Assembly (NCBI GenBank): GCA_030704615.1
Contig: CM060732.1
Coordinates: 46,669,053-46,733,052, forward strand
Direction: 5' to 3'
DNA from: Takakia lepidozioides
Lineage: Eukaryota; Streptophyta; Takakiopsida; Takakiales; Takakiaceae
Length of the DNA: 64,000 nucleotides
Below the pieces are notes generated by a model. That model was not told where the DNA came from, did no database searches, and saw only the letters and a program-made list of their open reading frames with translations. Of this stretch, positions 46,100-59,880 are shown piece after piece. Within the stretch, counting starts at the first letter, position 1, and every line of letters starts with the position of its first letter. The translations under genes were made by a program, and so were the position numbers.

Positions 46100-49000
46100 G
46101 ATGTAAGTAGTTTTGAGGGGGTTGGTATCCCCTCAGCTGGAAAGGCTGAGCACATCGTGAGCAGGAAAGTAAACAAGTGTGAACACAATCCACGGTTATA
46201 GGGATAATATGTTTGCAAACGGAAATACAGGTCATATGCAGACATAGGGTACCGCTACGTCAATAGGGTCAGTTACAAGGTATATGAGTATATTTTTGCT
46301 TAAAATCTTTTCCACCATTCATCGAGGAAAGGACCACCACCCTCAACCATAGGTACTAGGTGAGCAATACTGCCACAATGGACCTGTAGATACCCCCTTA
46401 AGTCCCATCTCCCTTAAGTCCCATCTCACAGTGTTTTCCTGCAGAGAGTGAGCCTGGCCCTACCTGGCTTGGGCACCGAGCCTGAAGGTTCATGTGGTCC
46501 ATTTGCCATCCAAGGTTCTCTTAATCCATCTGGCTTCAACGAAAGATCCACACATCCATGGGTGGGGACTTTCTAGAGGGGTCCCACTCACACACTAACT
46601 GGCCATCACAAAGCTGTAGACCGAATCTCTCCGACTGCAAGCAGTCACAGAAACTTCAATGCACTATCCGTCACATGGACATCAACTGGCCATCACAAGT
46701 AGACCGAATCTGCTTCATGATGTTGTACTCAAACAATTCAAGAGACCAATGTTCGTCCATGGGTGGGACTTGATCGAGATGGGTCCCCAGATGCATGGAA
46801 GATGAACAACAACAAATCAGTGAAATGCTCTTTCCTGAAAAGTTCCTAGTTCAAGTGGTGCACCCTCCGAATGAGATCTGTACTGTCTGACCAGTCCATG
46901 GATGTCATCACTTGAGCTTAAAGCCTTGATGACCGCTAGATACCTATCCACGTACTTTTGGACATGATTAGCTTAGTCTGACCAGTCAAAAAATTAGAGT
47001 TCCACTTTTCATGCACTTAACCGGAACACACAAGTAATCAGACACAAGGGCCTCCTAAATCTTTTCTAGCCAGGTGGCCATCCCAACCAGACCAAAGTTG
47101 GTCGCACCTCCTGTTCAATGAGGCAAAGCTAGCTCCAACGTGCCTCATCGATGAAAATCTAAAAAGTTTTGAGGAGGTGAGTGGTGCACCATGCGACGTC
47201 TGCGCCACATGTGAATCCATAAATTGAGCAACTCATTGGTGAGAAGAGGCTTCACAAGATAGTCACACAACAACAAAAAGCCTATTCATTTGAGAATCCT
47301 ACATTTCATGTCAAAAGAGCATGCTTGTTTCCAAGTTTACTCCACATATATGTGTACTTTCTGTCAATTGGATCGGGTCGATTAAACCTTGTGATGGATC
47401 GACAAAATTCATTTCTCAGGTTGAATCGACATTGTAGTGCAATACAGGTTAAAACGAAGTACTCTAATCATTTCACATGTTCTTTTCATTTCATTTGCTT
47501 TTCCATTTGCTTCAGTGAAGGGCTCTGGAGACGAAATTTAGAAAACCATAATATGTGATAATAACAAGCCCCTAGCGCAAACCCAAACCTAGTCCATGAA
47601 TCAATCCTTTGAACACATCCAGATTTGATGTCCATTTTGCTAGGTCCTCCTTCTCCCACAGTCTCATCTGAAAACGCTCAAAAAAATGTGTACAGACACT
47701 TTACACTGGTGAAAAAGGGATATGGACATTTAATAACCTTATGTAAGCCTTCACGGCCTCATTGGTGGTTATTTTTTCCACCTTCTGCAATGAATCTTCA
47801 ATCTGGGGCACCAACCTCTTCATCAATTTTTTTTTTTCATAAAAATCTTGTACCCCAGAGCTGTGTACCTCGAGGAAATCAGGGCGTGTCTTTGAAGCAT
47901 GACTAGCAAAGTTATATTCGATCACTCAAGGGAACGACCTCAGCTATTTACTCTGAAAACAATTCCACAAGAAATACTCTTCCGTTGAAGCTGAGGTTCT
48001 CGCTTGAGAGGTACGTTGTCTCTCTGATTTAGTTGCAATATAGTATGTTGCTGAACTGATTAAGTGCGTTGAAAACAATGTAGATCTTTATGCTCAGGTT
48101 ATCTAAACCGTGCTGGCCATCTACTCTGATCGGTGAACGACTTTAAGGGATTTAACAATGGTCTGTTTATGCATGCCTTTGTGTGCGCTAGGGTAGTGTA
48201 GCATGCTCAAATTTCAATGGAGTTTCTGTCCTCGAGAGTTAAATTATATACAAGACATATGCAAACACGTTGACATCGATATTGTTAGGGTTTTACATGT
48301 AGAGCAAATTCAACCAAATTCAACAAATTTGTCTTCCATTAACTCAAATGTTAATCGTTTAAGTGACGTATGATCCATAGAAGGTACATCAAAATCAGGG
48401 GCCCGGAGGACTTCAATTTCTAAATACAGAAGAGAAGAAGATCAGAGGTGTGTGTGGGCATCTCGCACTTAAATTTCTTCTAAAGATCCAAATGCTGTTA
48501 AGATTAAATCAATGTCCTGTTTGATGTACATTTTGTATTTCATGGAAAAGCCCTGAGAGCAATCTCTGCAACCATGTGGCAGAGCTCATCTAGGATGATT
48601 ACTCTGAATTCATAAGCTCTTCATTCCATGTGGAGATGTTCACAACCTGAAAGGGAACATTAGTCTCTCAAACATCTCGAATGTAATTTATGATCTCAGT
48701 ATTCCATTATGCATCTATGTAGATCCGTGTTTCACTAATGCGCTCTCTATGTAAATTCTTCTTCCTGTGCAGATTGACCCTTGACGTAGTCCCAGAAGTA
48801 CGTTCAAGAGGCGTGACTTCTTGTATTCATGAGATGCGACTCTCCGATCGCCATACCCTTTCGATTTTGTCATGTTCATTTCAACACCGATTGGTTACAA
48901 CAATTGATCGAGCAACGATTGGTCACTGTAAATGTCTGGACCTCAGCCGTTCTGTTATAGATCGATCCATCACCTTGTCTCTTTCTCTTTTTTCCCTCTC

Positions 49001-49522
49001 ATTTTCTCATGGTTCCAGTCAGGAGTGCTAATGTAGAAGTCCTTCTTCCTCCATTTCCATAGGTGTTAGGTTGTTTACATAATTAGTCTGGTTCTGTCAC
49101 TCTACGCTCCCTTTGTAGTTTATTCTATACACCTTTCGGAAATTTAATTGCTGATTCTATTGCACGAACTTTACAGAGTCATGTTTGCATTTCTAGACGC
49201 CTTTCTTAGTGGAATCCCTTTGTACTGAGATTCTAACTTGAAGCTATGCCTGCTTAAAGAGTACAAGGCCTGAAAAAATTGCAGGGCTCAGTACCTCTGA
49301 TTCAGCGGTAAAAAGATTCCTCAAACATTCTCCAGATGTACATATTACAAGTTTGACTTCTTAGATCTCTCAACCTTCGGACCTATCTCTGCAAACTGCG
49401 TTCTCCATCTAAACCCAATTATGAGTGCAATTTTCACTCAGATTGCTGACCCGACAAACTTTCAAAGCCTAGTCTTAAGAAATCCGCTTGGTGAAAGCAC
49501 GGTCAAGAAGCATTTATAAAGA
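46100..49522. other. Gene-free stretch and Argonaute upstream region
   Basis: No recognised gene. Short motifs such as the repeated AGACCGAATCT (46618, 46701) suggest local duplication. 48.7-49.5 kb presumably contains the Argonaute promoter and leader, but I see no TATA box or leader exon that I could defend. Confidence 0.4.
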
Positions 49523-52500
49523 ATGGGGAAAGGGGGGAGGAGAAGGGCGCAGAACCAAAATCCTAGACAAGCTGGGGGAACTCCTGGAGATGGAGGCCCC
49601 CCGAATCAGAGGCAACAAGGGGGTAGAGGGGGAGGCCCACAAAATCAGTCACCTCAGCGTCACCGGGCTGGCCCTCCACCATGGAACCCGGCAGGAAATG
49701 TAGACCGAACGCCGGCTCGCCCGCTTCCGGAAGTCGAAGAGGAGGACAATGACAGCAACTGGATCACCGTTGGTAGGGGGCGGGGTCGGGGTCGGCAACT
49801 TGGGCAACCTCATGCTGTCGATGGAACTTATAACAACCCCCTAAATGATCCTGCAGTGTTGGACAGTACTCTTGAGAGACCTGTCGGATGGGAAACACGA
49901 GAACAACGGATTAACGCAGAGCATCATCACGTCCATGGTGGGAATTTTGGTGGGGTTTCATCAACTCAATCACAAGGCGGATATAATAATCCTGCGAGGT
50001 TTGCTCGATCTGGTGGCCGGGGGGAAGGATCAGATTCGGGTAATCGGTCGGGTCAAGCAAACCAAAACAATGCCTGGCGTCGCCCTTCCGCCAATGTAGA
50101 CCGTGAAGGCTTCTTCGATTCTGGCCGCTTTCAAAATCCTCAACCATCACAATTACAAAGAGAAGAAGTTCGGCACCATCAAATCCATGGAGCAGAAACC
50201 TCTCGACAAAGGGCCCAGACAGGTTATATCTCTCATGCTCTCTCACTGGGGAGGATAAATCTGTGACTGCTTATGAGCTTTTCTTAGGGGATTAGGGTTA
50301 GGTTAGGGGATTATCCTAGGGAAACAGGGTCTAGATTTCTAGTATGATAGAAACGGTCTGTTGTTTTAGTTTGTAGGGCTCCCCATTGCACATCCTCACT
50401 TGGACTAGGTTGCACACGGGTTCTCCCTAGAAAGGAGCTCTCTAGAAGAGCTTGCAAGGCATTTCATACCTCTCATTGACCACGTGTACTTTCGAAACAG
50501 TATTGGCTGGCTTCCGATGCTTAGATTACGTGTTGTAAAGTGACTCCGTTTGAAGCTTCGTAACCCCCTTCCAACGTCTTTCAGTTGAGAGTTTTCGTGA
50601 AAACGCTTAGTGATTCCTCCATGGATCTCTTTCCCGAGTGAACACTCTCTTAGTATTCTGCGACCTCATTTGGAGCTCCTTTATTTTAATCCGTCAAGTC
50701 TTTGCAGGCTTGCATCACGCTATAAATTCTACATGAACGTGTTTGAGCATACAAAGTAAGTTCGAACATATGGAGCTGACTCGGAGCCCATAACTTGAAA
50801 CCTTTGTAAAAATATTCTGAAATTTGGTGGGCTTGCGGACATGCCATCAATGAATCCTTCTGGAGTCCTGAGTGAACCCACTCATATCTCCTTATGCACC
50901 CTCGGAACTTCATTTCGAGAGAGGGAGTGTCCCAATTTAATCACGTGTGAGAATTATATGCAAGCTGCCTTGCCTAGTGATTCTATTAAGCTTCTTGGGG
51001 AATGAGGAACTACTCGGCCTGGATGTCATACTTGTTGTTGAAGCTGTATATATGGAGCCCATACCTTTGTAAAAGTCTGTATAATATTCACAAGACAGCT
51101 GGCTTGCGGGCGCAAGCCATTGAATGTGCATGTGGGTCTTGAGCAGGAGTCAGAAAACTCCAGCTAAGTAGTACTCTTACTTTTCAAACATCAGTTGGAG
51201 CCCTTGCAGACCGAGCCTTTCCTGAAATCCTGCAGGCTCTGCAGGGCGTGCATGTGAGCCAGATACTCTATGCGTCCTTAGGCATAGAGTATCCTCTTGT
51301 TTGGGAATGAACATACTTCAATTCCATTCATGAACATCTTTCTCATGCACTTCTTTGATTCCATCACTAATACTAACACACCTGACTCATCTTTTGCCCT
51401 TTCCTTCTATAGCCCCTTCACCTCGAGCCCAACCCGGTTACCGTACGAGGCCGACTGGACCTCTTCCGGCCCCTTCAAACCCACCCGGCTCCTCAGCCCC
51501 TGCGTTTCCATCGCAGCCTCCTAGCCCACCTCAAGAAGCATCCACTAGCCAAGGGAGCTCTGGTTGGCTACCCGATGGCATAACCAATGCCCTCTCCACC
51601 CTCACTGGGGGCATTGTGGACCCGTCCACTTCCAATATAGTCTATCGAATCCCTCCCCGCCCTCCCAGAGCAGGCACCTTGGGAAAGGTACCAGAATACC
51701 ATACCCCATACCACTAATCATGCTAGATATAAGATTTCACTAATTACCGCATCCACCTGCACACCAGAGGCATTCATAGCTTTGAGTCCTGAGCTCTGAA
51801 GGAAAGTGCAATTAGGCCTCATTTTTCAGCACAATGACTCAGATGGATCAGTTGTCTAACATCTAGTAATCAATTGTCCATACCTTTGTTTCATGTGCAT
51901 GCTTGCAGGTACTACATGTGAGGACAAACCATTTCAAGTGTATAGGATTTAACTTTCCATTACTCCACCAGTACAAATTTGAAATAACACCCCTAGAGAG
52001 AGACTTGGTGAAGCGAAAAGCAATCAAGAAAGCATTTGAAGATGCACACCTGCAGGGCCTGCTCAAGAATACACGTCTGGTCTACGATGGCCGTTCGGCG
52101 ATATGCACAGCGACGCCCTTACCGCAAATGGAGATGTCTGTTAACTTCACCTACATTGAAGGGTGAGGTCACTCCCCTTCCATCTCTCGCAAGTCTATGA
52201 GCATTTCAAATGATGTTATTTGTAAAGTCTAGCACATTGTGACTCAACGGTGATGGTTCTGCGTACACAAACCGTGTTAATAGTTGGTGAACGCATAGTT
52301 GAATCGAGGCATCTCTTACTGCACATGATAATTTCTAACTGTCAATCAAACTTGTAAGCTTGCTCAAGTTTTTTTTTTTTTTTTTTTGGTTATACATCAT
52401 GTAGCCAGAACCAACCACCAAGGAACTACGCGGTGAAAATCTCACAAAAGCCACAGCTCGCTAGGGGAAACGAAGCAGATCAAGACGACGAAGACGGTGG

Positions 52501-55500
52501 TGCAGGGACTGACGATTCAAAGCTAAGCGGCGATCAATTACAACGTTTATTAGAGGGAAATGCAGCCGGAGGCCATTCAGCCTACATTAGAGCGTTGGAT
52601 AATGTGGTGAGGGAGGGCAGTAGCAGGCATACCCAATTTGGTCGCAGTTACTACAACTCAGAGTTCGGCAGCACTCCTTGCGCGAAGGGCCAAGTGGCAT
52701 TATTGCATGGCTACTTCAAGAGCTTGCGCCCTACTGGGCAAGGTTTGGCTTTGAATGTGGACATAACCACAGCCATGTTTCATACTGACACTGGTGCAAT
52801 CGACTATATCTCTGGCATTTTGAAGGACTGTAAATTATTACAGCCCCGAGATGATCTAGCACACATGAGGTTAGCGTAATCTCCCATTTCAACCTTGTAA
52901 TATAACTCACGAGTGTTGTCAGTTTTAACTTGGTCATCCCTTGGATCAATTTTGTTGACCATTTCACTACTAGAAGACAACCAACATTCAGCCCAGTGGT
53001 AAGGTCATGAGCTGCTTCACTCGTGGGTTGGGGGTTCAGATAAAGGTGTCCAGTGTCCACCTTCCGTTGGGAAGGCAGTAGGTCATACCATAAGTTACGC
53101 TTGCTTAGACAACGCCTTCACATTTTTGTTATGTACTAGATAAGCATTACTGTACTGTATGTAATGTTGTGCAGGGAAGCTCTACTACAAGTTATGCAAA
53201 ACGTAATTATATCTGTAAGTCATTATCCTGGAAATCAAATTCGAACTTTCACTGTAATAGGTTTGTCGGAGCTACCCACTCGTGCTATGATGTTTGAGGT
53301 TGCAAACTCCAATAATCCAATCAATTTGGTGGACTACTACAGAAGCACATATGACAGGACCCTCAAGTATGTAAACCTACCATGCCTGTCAGTGCGGGCC
53401 AAACGACCAACCTTCTTCCCCATTGAATTGTGTCGTATTGTAAAAAATAAGAGGTACAAGGGGAGATATACAGATGAAATGAACGAGAAAAATACTGTAA
53501 CCTCAAAACTCGACCCAAAAAAACGGCTGGCAAGGATTTGTCAGATGATGGCAGATTGCTACCGCGAAACAGCTCTCAGCTACACGTATGTACTGATTTC
53601 TTCTTAACCGGTTTTCAGTTGCAGGCTCTTTTCTTCGGTACTAAAACTGCTTATGTTCATGTATTAAGATGTTGAATATAGTGGGAGGCTAACAATTGTA
53701 GAGTCATGGAAATCATGCAAAGGTCACCAAGAGAAAGCTTTAAATTATAAACTTATATTGAAGTACCACTACAAAGCACTTTTTGCTCGTCTTCCTCGTT
53801 TCACATGAAGTTTGACTTTGAATACACTGACGAGACTGTGTGTAAATTCCTTCCCATGACACAGGGATGATCATTGCCAAGAATTCAATCTCAGATTTTC
53901 GAAAGAACCCTCTATAGTGGACGCCAGGATTCTACCTCCTCCCACACTCGAATTCAGGAGAGGGATGACCGTTACTCCAGTAGGTGGAGGATGGGCATTT
54001 AGTCAGAACGTGTTCTGGGAAGGCAGTGACATCCAATGGTGGGGGATGATTAACTTGACCGAGGACTACAACGAAGAATTCTGTGTTGGCTTTGCAAAGG
54101 ACCTCAGCCAGTAAGCTCTGTCTTAACTACAGCGAACCAAGTAATTTTAACTTATCCGCTTGAGAAGTCATTGTATTGAATCTAAAGACGTCCGGACCTT
54201 CCAATTGATTAGCTTCCTACCACAAACTTTGCAACTGCAAACACTGATGAAAAAAATGTATGCGTACAGTTCTTAATATTGGATTTACAACATGTAGGCT
54301 TGTTTCTTTGTTTGCAGGAGAGCACGTTCCATGGGATGTAAATTGATTGATAAGTTCGCATATCTTGACTGGAATCCGACAGTTGATAACGTTGGGGGAG
54401 GCCCACGCGAGATTTATATTGAGAGAGGGCTACTCGAGATTTATAACACAATTAAGGCTGGCATGAAGTCCAGAAAAAGTAAGATCCCCAACGTGCAACT
54501 CATCGTTGTACTCATCGACGAGAAAAAGAAAAGCCCATACTACAATGAGATTAAACGGATAGGAGACTCCATTCTAGGTGTTGCCACTCAAGTACTTGCC
54601 ATGCAAACTTTGTGCGGTAATAGGAGCGGTGGGTCAAACTCTTACTTTGTCAATGTAGTGTTAAAGATCAACGGCAAAACTGGGGGTCGGAATGTCAGAT
54701 TATCTGGCGGTTCTAATGTGAATTTGCCCAGCATTCGCTCTCGCACCTTTATTATTTTTGGGGCGGACGTCACCCACCCGGACGCAGGTGATAGTAGCAG
54801 CCCGTCGTTGGCAGCGGTTGTCGCCAACATTGATTATCCCGACTGTGGTCGTTTCATATCTAGGATTCGCAGTCAACCCAATCGTCAAGAAATCATCACA
54901 GACTTGGGTGAAATGGCAGTCGAGCTCATCAATGAATGGAAATCCGCCAACAACAATCATTTGCCTGATGTACTCTCTTTCTCCCTCTCTTGTTTTGGGT
55001 TGCTTGTTGAAGGCCCCACGTTGTAAAGTTACATAAATTCTTCATTTCATTTCTTTCTCTCGAGTTTCCAATGAGGCTTACCCTGATATTACACATCATT
55101 GCAGCTCATACTGTTTTTTCGAGATGGTGTGGGCGAAAGCCAGTTCAGGGAAGTGTTGCGACAGGAAGTGTCCAAGCTCAAGTTGGCAGCTCAAAGTATA
55201 CAGTCTGGATACGACCCAAAAATCACCTTTGCAGTGATACAGAAGCGCCATCACACTCGCATTTTTCATCGGCAACCTGCAACTACAAATATACCTGCGG
55301 GCACCGTTGTGGACACCGTCATTTGCCATCCCCGCGAGTTTGATTTCTATCTATGCAGCCATCCTGGAATGTTAGGCACCAGTCGCCCTTCTCACTACCA
55401 TGTTTTGTGGGACGAGGTTTCTTTCACGTAAGTGTTTTAACTTGTTTCTCTCTTTACAGTAGTCGGGCTGAGAGAACTTGTGTTCTTAAAAACAACATAA

Positions 55501-55909
55501 TTATATTTCTTCTAAGTCTACACAGTAGCTGGATTCCTTAGGGCGATCTAAAGTCATCCACCTCTACATGAGCACAGTCTAATACCAGTTTCGACGATAT
55601 TGACATGGTGAATTTGATCGATCCAGGATTGATGATTTCGAGATCCTCACATACAATTTGTGCTATCTCTTTGCGCGGTGCACTAAAGCAGTCTCCATGG
55701 TGGCCCCAGCCTACTATGCACATCTTGTGGCCTTCAGAGCTCGGGTTCTCTATCAGGCTGCCAAAGCGCGTGCAAGGATGGAGGGCCGTGGCCCACAACA
55801 AAGAGGAGGGCCGGGGGGCAGGCGAGACCCAGCCCCACCCATGGCTCCCCCTGCCATTGCTTTGCCCTCCATCCATCCAAATCAACTCAACCAAATGTAC
55901 TTTCTTTGA
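49523..55909 (+). CDS. Argonaute protein (small-RNA effector), nine exons
   Basis: Exons: 49523-50222, 51413-51687, 51909-52162, 52405-52869, 53175-53585, 53865-54110, 54318-54969, 55105-55427, 55627-55909. All introns are GT-AG and phases agree, giving 1202 codons; TAA lies three codons before the ATG. Residues 1-320 are a disordered Gly/Arg/Gln-rich arm with RGRGRG. Then come the N domain, PAZ (about 480-640, [14 protein letters not shown]), MID ([16 protein letters not shown]) and PIWI. Catalytic residues are Asp934 (FGADVTHPD), Glu975 (RQEII), Asp1008 (FFRDGVGES) and His1141 ([12 protein letters not shown]), so slicing is plausible. FGADVTHP excludes the AGO4 group. The [11 protein letters not shown] helix recalls AGO2/3/7, but the clade is unsure. 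The end is MYFL, where MYFC/A is usual. Confidence 0.93.
52975..53110 (+). mobile_element. SINE in Argonaute intron 4
   Basis: GCCCAGTGGTAAGGTCATGAGC (A-box side, two segments), GGGGGTTCAGAT (B-box side) and GTGTCCACCTTCCGTTGGGA match the SINE at 62500-62690. It ends in ATACCATAAGTTACGC. It is intronic and sense to the gene. Confidence 0.65.
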
Positions 55910-57245
55910 TAGCAGTTCTATAACTTACATGTGTTGGATTATTAGAGCTGGGGTTGTGTGATCAATCAATACTGAAGTTCTTTTTCATGTTTCATGTAAT
56001 CATTAATGTCTCGAATTATCTTTTTCAAGGAAGATAATTAAATAGTTAACTGAAGATAATAACTAGTGGTTACTGAAGGTCTAAGACTAGTTTTAGTGTA
56101 GAGCAGAATATGGTGCCTACTGCCACGTCATTGTCATGCCACATCATCATCGTCATTTTCTTAAGCTGCCAATAAATAAATAGATTACTGAATTTTGAAG
56201 ATCTTTTTTGGCAAATCTACTCTACTCACACTTTCTTCCTTTCTTCAGCGTCATCACCATTATTTTTAAGCTGCCCCGAAAAACCCAAAACTGAGTTTAG
56301 AAATTTTCTTGTGCGAATTTGCTCTAATATCTCTTTGTTCCTTTCTTCCGTTCTTCACATTCACTGTAAATGTTACAATTATACTTCTAAATATTCCTTA
56401 TGATAAAACCACCAATTTTGGAAACCCTCACACTTTCATTTCTTTGGTTTTGTGGTGAGCACATTTCAATTTACTGATATATTACGATAGTATATGTATA
56501 TTATATAAAGGAAAAATAATAGATAATGAAATGTCAAAAAATTAAAGGTTGTTTCTCTTATCTATATTTTGGAAAATTAAAATATAGATCTATAAATTTC
56601 TTTTAAATACACATCAACCAATACATCTATTTAATCTCTAAGTTTAGATATTGTAAGTCTACTTGTTAAAATTTTGATATAAAAAATATGTATAGAACCC
56701 ACCTTTGACATGAGTAGTAGCCATAAAGGCTCTTAATTACGTCAACTCTTACTCCCATGATGTCTAACAAAAATACCATTAGATTGTACTCCTCCATTAA
56801 GTTTTTATAAAATTTAAATATTGTTTTCAGAAGTCGTCATAGTAGTGCGAAGTGGCAAAGCGCAGCCCTACTTTTCTATTGTAAGAAAACAATTGCTAAC
56901 AAAATAGGGCTGTGGCTCTGGGGATCAAATCCCTGTTATACCGTAGTACAAGGGCAATTTCGACACAAATTTTAATATTTCAAAGATTGTTGAAAATTTT
57001 GGAAATTGATTTTGTGAAATTAAGTAACTTTGTGAATGATAATAAAGCATCTTTGGGAATATTTTATATGTCGAAAGGGAATTCTCAAAATATTATAAAT
57101 ATTCGACCGATGACTGTCGATCTTGCCAAGGTACTAGAGTATGTCTCTTTGTCTTGGCCTACTGTAATGCCTACATGGCTCAGAATGGGGGTTTATTTTC
57201 TTCCTCAAGGCCGAGTTGTTGGGATTGGTGTTTCATTTGAAAACA
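55910..57245. other. Argonaute 3' flank, AT-rich, no gene
   Basis: Strongly AT-rich from 56000 to 57250. A 113-codon AT-rich frame at 56912-57253 has no motif and is not called. Confidence 0.45.
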
Positions 57246-57249
57246 AAAA

Positions 57250-59450
57250 ATAACAAATAACAAATGAAAATAAAGAGGGAGAGAGAAGACTCCGGCCGAG
57301 GCCGGCGTAACTAAGAGTCACTTCTCCTTGCGGCTACTGCCCCCTTTTGGGTGTCTATAACAAAAAGTGTAAAGGGGGACACCATGTGACCGCTAAGAAT
57401 AGAGGGGGCGAGGGTACTTCCTAGGGGACCTAAGGTGCGTTTGAAGTGCCGGATTTTAGTTGGCGTTTGTCGGTGATAATAGTTGTGAGTGAACGGAGTG
57501 CCGTGAGATGGGAAGAATGGGAATTTGGAAGTTATCGTGTATGTCCGTGATACTAGCGTTATGAATGTCACCTCGAGTGCCAGCTGTGATGACAGTTAAC
57601 GGGCCGGTTTTCCAGCCACGCCTTCGGAGTGCAAGGATAAGTGAGGCATATTTTTGCCGTTTTTCTAAGATTGAATCATTTGGATAACGATCATGGCAAA
57701 ATGTGAATTCAATGAAATGGATGGTGAGTTGTGGGGATGGTGAGGTGGGGGGTAAAGTGTTGATAGGTAGACCTTGGACAAGGAGTATGTTCGGGCAAAG
57801 TCGAGTGGGGCATGAGCATGGTGTTTGGGTACATATGCATGGTAGTAGTCATGGAGGTACTGAGTGGTTCGAGTGGCCGTCCCTGGTAGGTGCCTGCGTT
57901 CATGAGCGAGAACCAACGGGTTTCAGCACGTTTTAGAAAGAGCTTGTGGAGGTGCCAGACTGCCTGGTTATGACGCGTGATATGCAAGCCATGTATAACT
58001 GGGTGTGTACATTGGCTGAGGAGATGTGGCCAAGTGTCACGAGCTTGGTGGGTGGTTACACATAACGGGCAATATGGGGATGGGAACAGATGTGGCCAGA
58101 AGATGTGTTTGCGCTGGTGGCCCATGTATTGGGCATATCGGAATTTGAGTGTTTGTCGAATTTGTGCGTCGGTGGTGGCTTTGGTAGCCAGAAATGATTG
58201 GAGAGTTTATGGTGCAGTACATTGGATTGAGTCCATTTTTGGATGTGTACTTTGGTATGGCTGATGGAGGCTGCCGCTTGTTTATTTGTCTCTCTGGTCA
58301 GAGTGGTCAGGAGGTTTCGGACTGGTTTGGGTGCAGGGGGGTCCGGAACGGGGTGTATGAACCAGAAGGGATGGGTGTGGGCGATGTGAATAGGGTCGTT
58401 CGAGGGTTCAACTATGGGTTGGGAGGCGCCGAGTTGGGCGAGTAGGTCTACTTCTTCATTACCATGGATGTCAGTATGCGAACGGACTTTGAGTATATGG
58501 ACTGGGTGGCCTAGGGAGATGGCCCTCTGGACAATAGCGGCAATGAGGTTGCGGTCGGGATGATGATGATGGGCAGAGGGGTGGGAGATGTGGTTGCGAA
58601 TGAGGAATAGTGAGGTAAGGTTGTCGGTGAAGATGAGTGTGGGGGGAGGGGGGAGGTGTCAAGTACAGAGAGGGCGTCATAAATGGCCATGAGTTCAGCC
58701 CGGAGGATGGTGGCAGGGCCAAGGAGCCTGAGGGCAACGCCTTGACTGGTGGCAGCGTGATAGATTCCATACCATGCGTTAGGTTTGGTGAGGGATCCGT
58801 CAGTGTAATGTGAATTGGCCAGTGGGTATTTGGGGATGGTGTTTTGTTGATATATTGTAGGGATTGGGGGTAGAGGTGTTGTTGGCGCGACCTGGGAAGG
58901 ACGTGGTGTCGCAATGTTCCAAGCTTTGTTGGTTTTGATCCGAGACAATGTGGTGGGTGCATGGGTGTGGGAGAGGATGGTTGGATAATGGATGGTGGCC
59001 TTTATTTTATGAGTGATGGTGAGCAATTGTTCGAGCTGAGAAAAGAAAGATGGCGGTATGGTTGTATGCCGGGGGTTTTGGATGTGTAGAATCAGGGTTA
59101 GGGTGGGTTCCTTCCGTTTGAGATATTTGGGAAGAGGAAGGGTGTGAATATACTTAAGCTGGTTTGGGTCAATTGTGGCGAGCAAATTGACCCCTTCTGG
59201 GACTTATAGAAGAGGGTGAGAGATATTAGGAGAGTTTTGTTGTATGAGGATGAGGATTGTGGATGCAGTAGGAGAGGAGTGCGCATCAAGTTTTGCCCAT
59301 TGAAGAGCTTCGTGAGAAGGAGAACCAGGTGGAGGATAGGCAAGGCCTCGGCCTTCCCAAGTGTGCTGGGTGGCAGTACCAGTGGCTCCAAAGATACTGT
59401 CTCTGTGGTGCGGGCTAGAGAATGTGGGCAATGCCACAGGGCATGTCAGT
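57250..59450 (-). pseudogene. 5'-truncated LINE remnant with RNase H
   Basis: The minus strand holds the C-terminal part of a non-LTR ORF2. An RNase H domain reads HYTDGSLTKPNAWYGIYH (about 58810), AELMAIYDALSVLDT (about 58690) and HTDIHGNEEVDLLAQLGA (about 58450). A terminal Cys/His motif follows: CPLCVTTHQARDTWPHLLSQ (about 58070), then HPVIHGLHITRHNQAVW. Frames shift several times. No RT palm is left, so truncation is near 59450, as is common for LINEs. The 3' end near 57250 has a TTATTTTCATTTGTTATTTG-like tail in sense. Confidence 0.7.
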
Positions 59451-59880
59451 AAATAAAACTATAATTAACCTTTAACTACCTACGAGGTACAAAATATACG
59501 GTGAAAAAATTGCACCTTGAACGTAAAAGAGATGTCGTCAATCTTCCAACTTTCATCTAGAAAAATTGAATGTAAATAGAGGTGCCTATTTGGTACCTTC
59601 ATCATCTCCACAAATTTCCCAAATTTCCACCGGAAAATTATAGTGCTTTAGTAAAAGGGTTTGTCAAACTTGGTATTTTTCAAACAATACATTCACAGGT
59701 ATTACGAGCCTATTACTGAGAAGCAATGCAACGTGGGATTTGAACCCACAACTAAATTATGGATTTATATATTTCTGTCAAAATCCTACTGGGCATCAGC
59801 ATGATTTTGCTTCTTGAACACTATTTTGGTTGAAATGGTCACTAATATGTACCCCAAGATTAAAATATATATAAATATCA
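59451..59880. other. No gene recognised
   Basis: AT-rich. On the minus strand near 59750-59730 is GTGGGTTCAAATCCCACGTT, a tRNA T-arm-like piece, but no acceptor stem or D-arm accompanies it, so it is probably another SINE relic. Confidence 0.4.

Noticed and set aside
56912-57253. 113-codon AT-rich frame
   Set aside because: It is typical of a chance frame in AT-rich DNA, with no motif, no splice context and no neighbour.
59728-59755. tRNA gene suggested by GGGTTCAAATCCCAC on the minus strand
   Set aside because: Only the T-arm is tRNA-like. Acceptor stem, D-arm and anticodon arm are not found, so a SINE relic is more likely.
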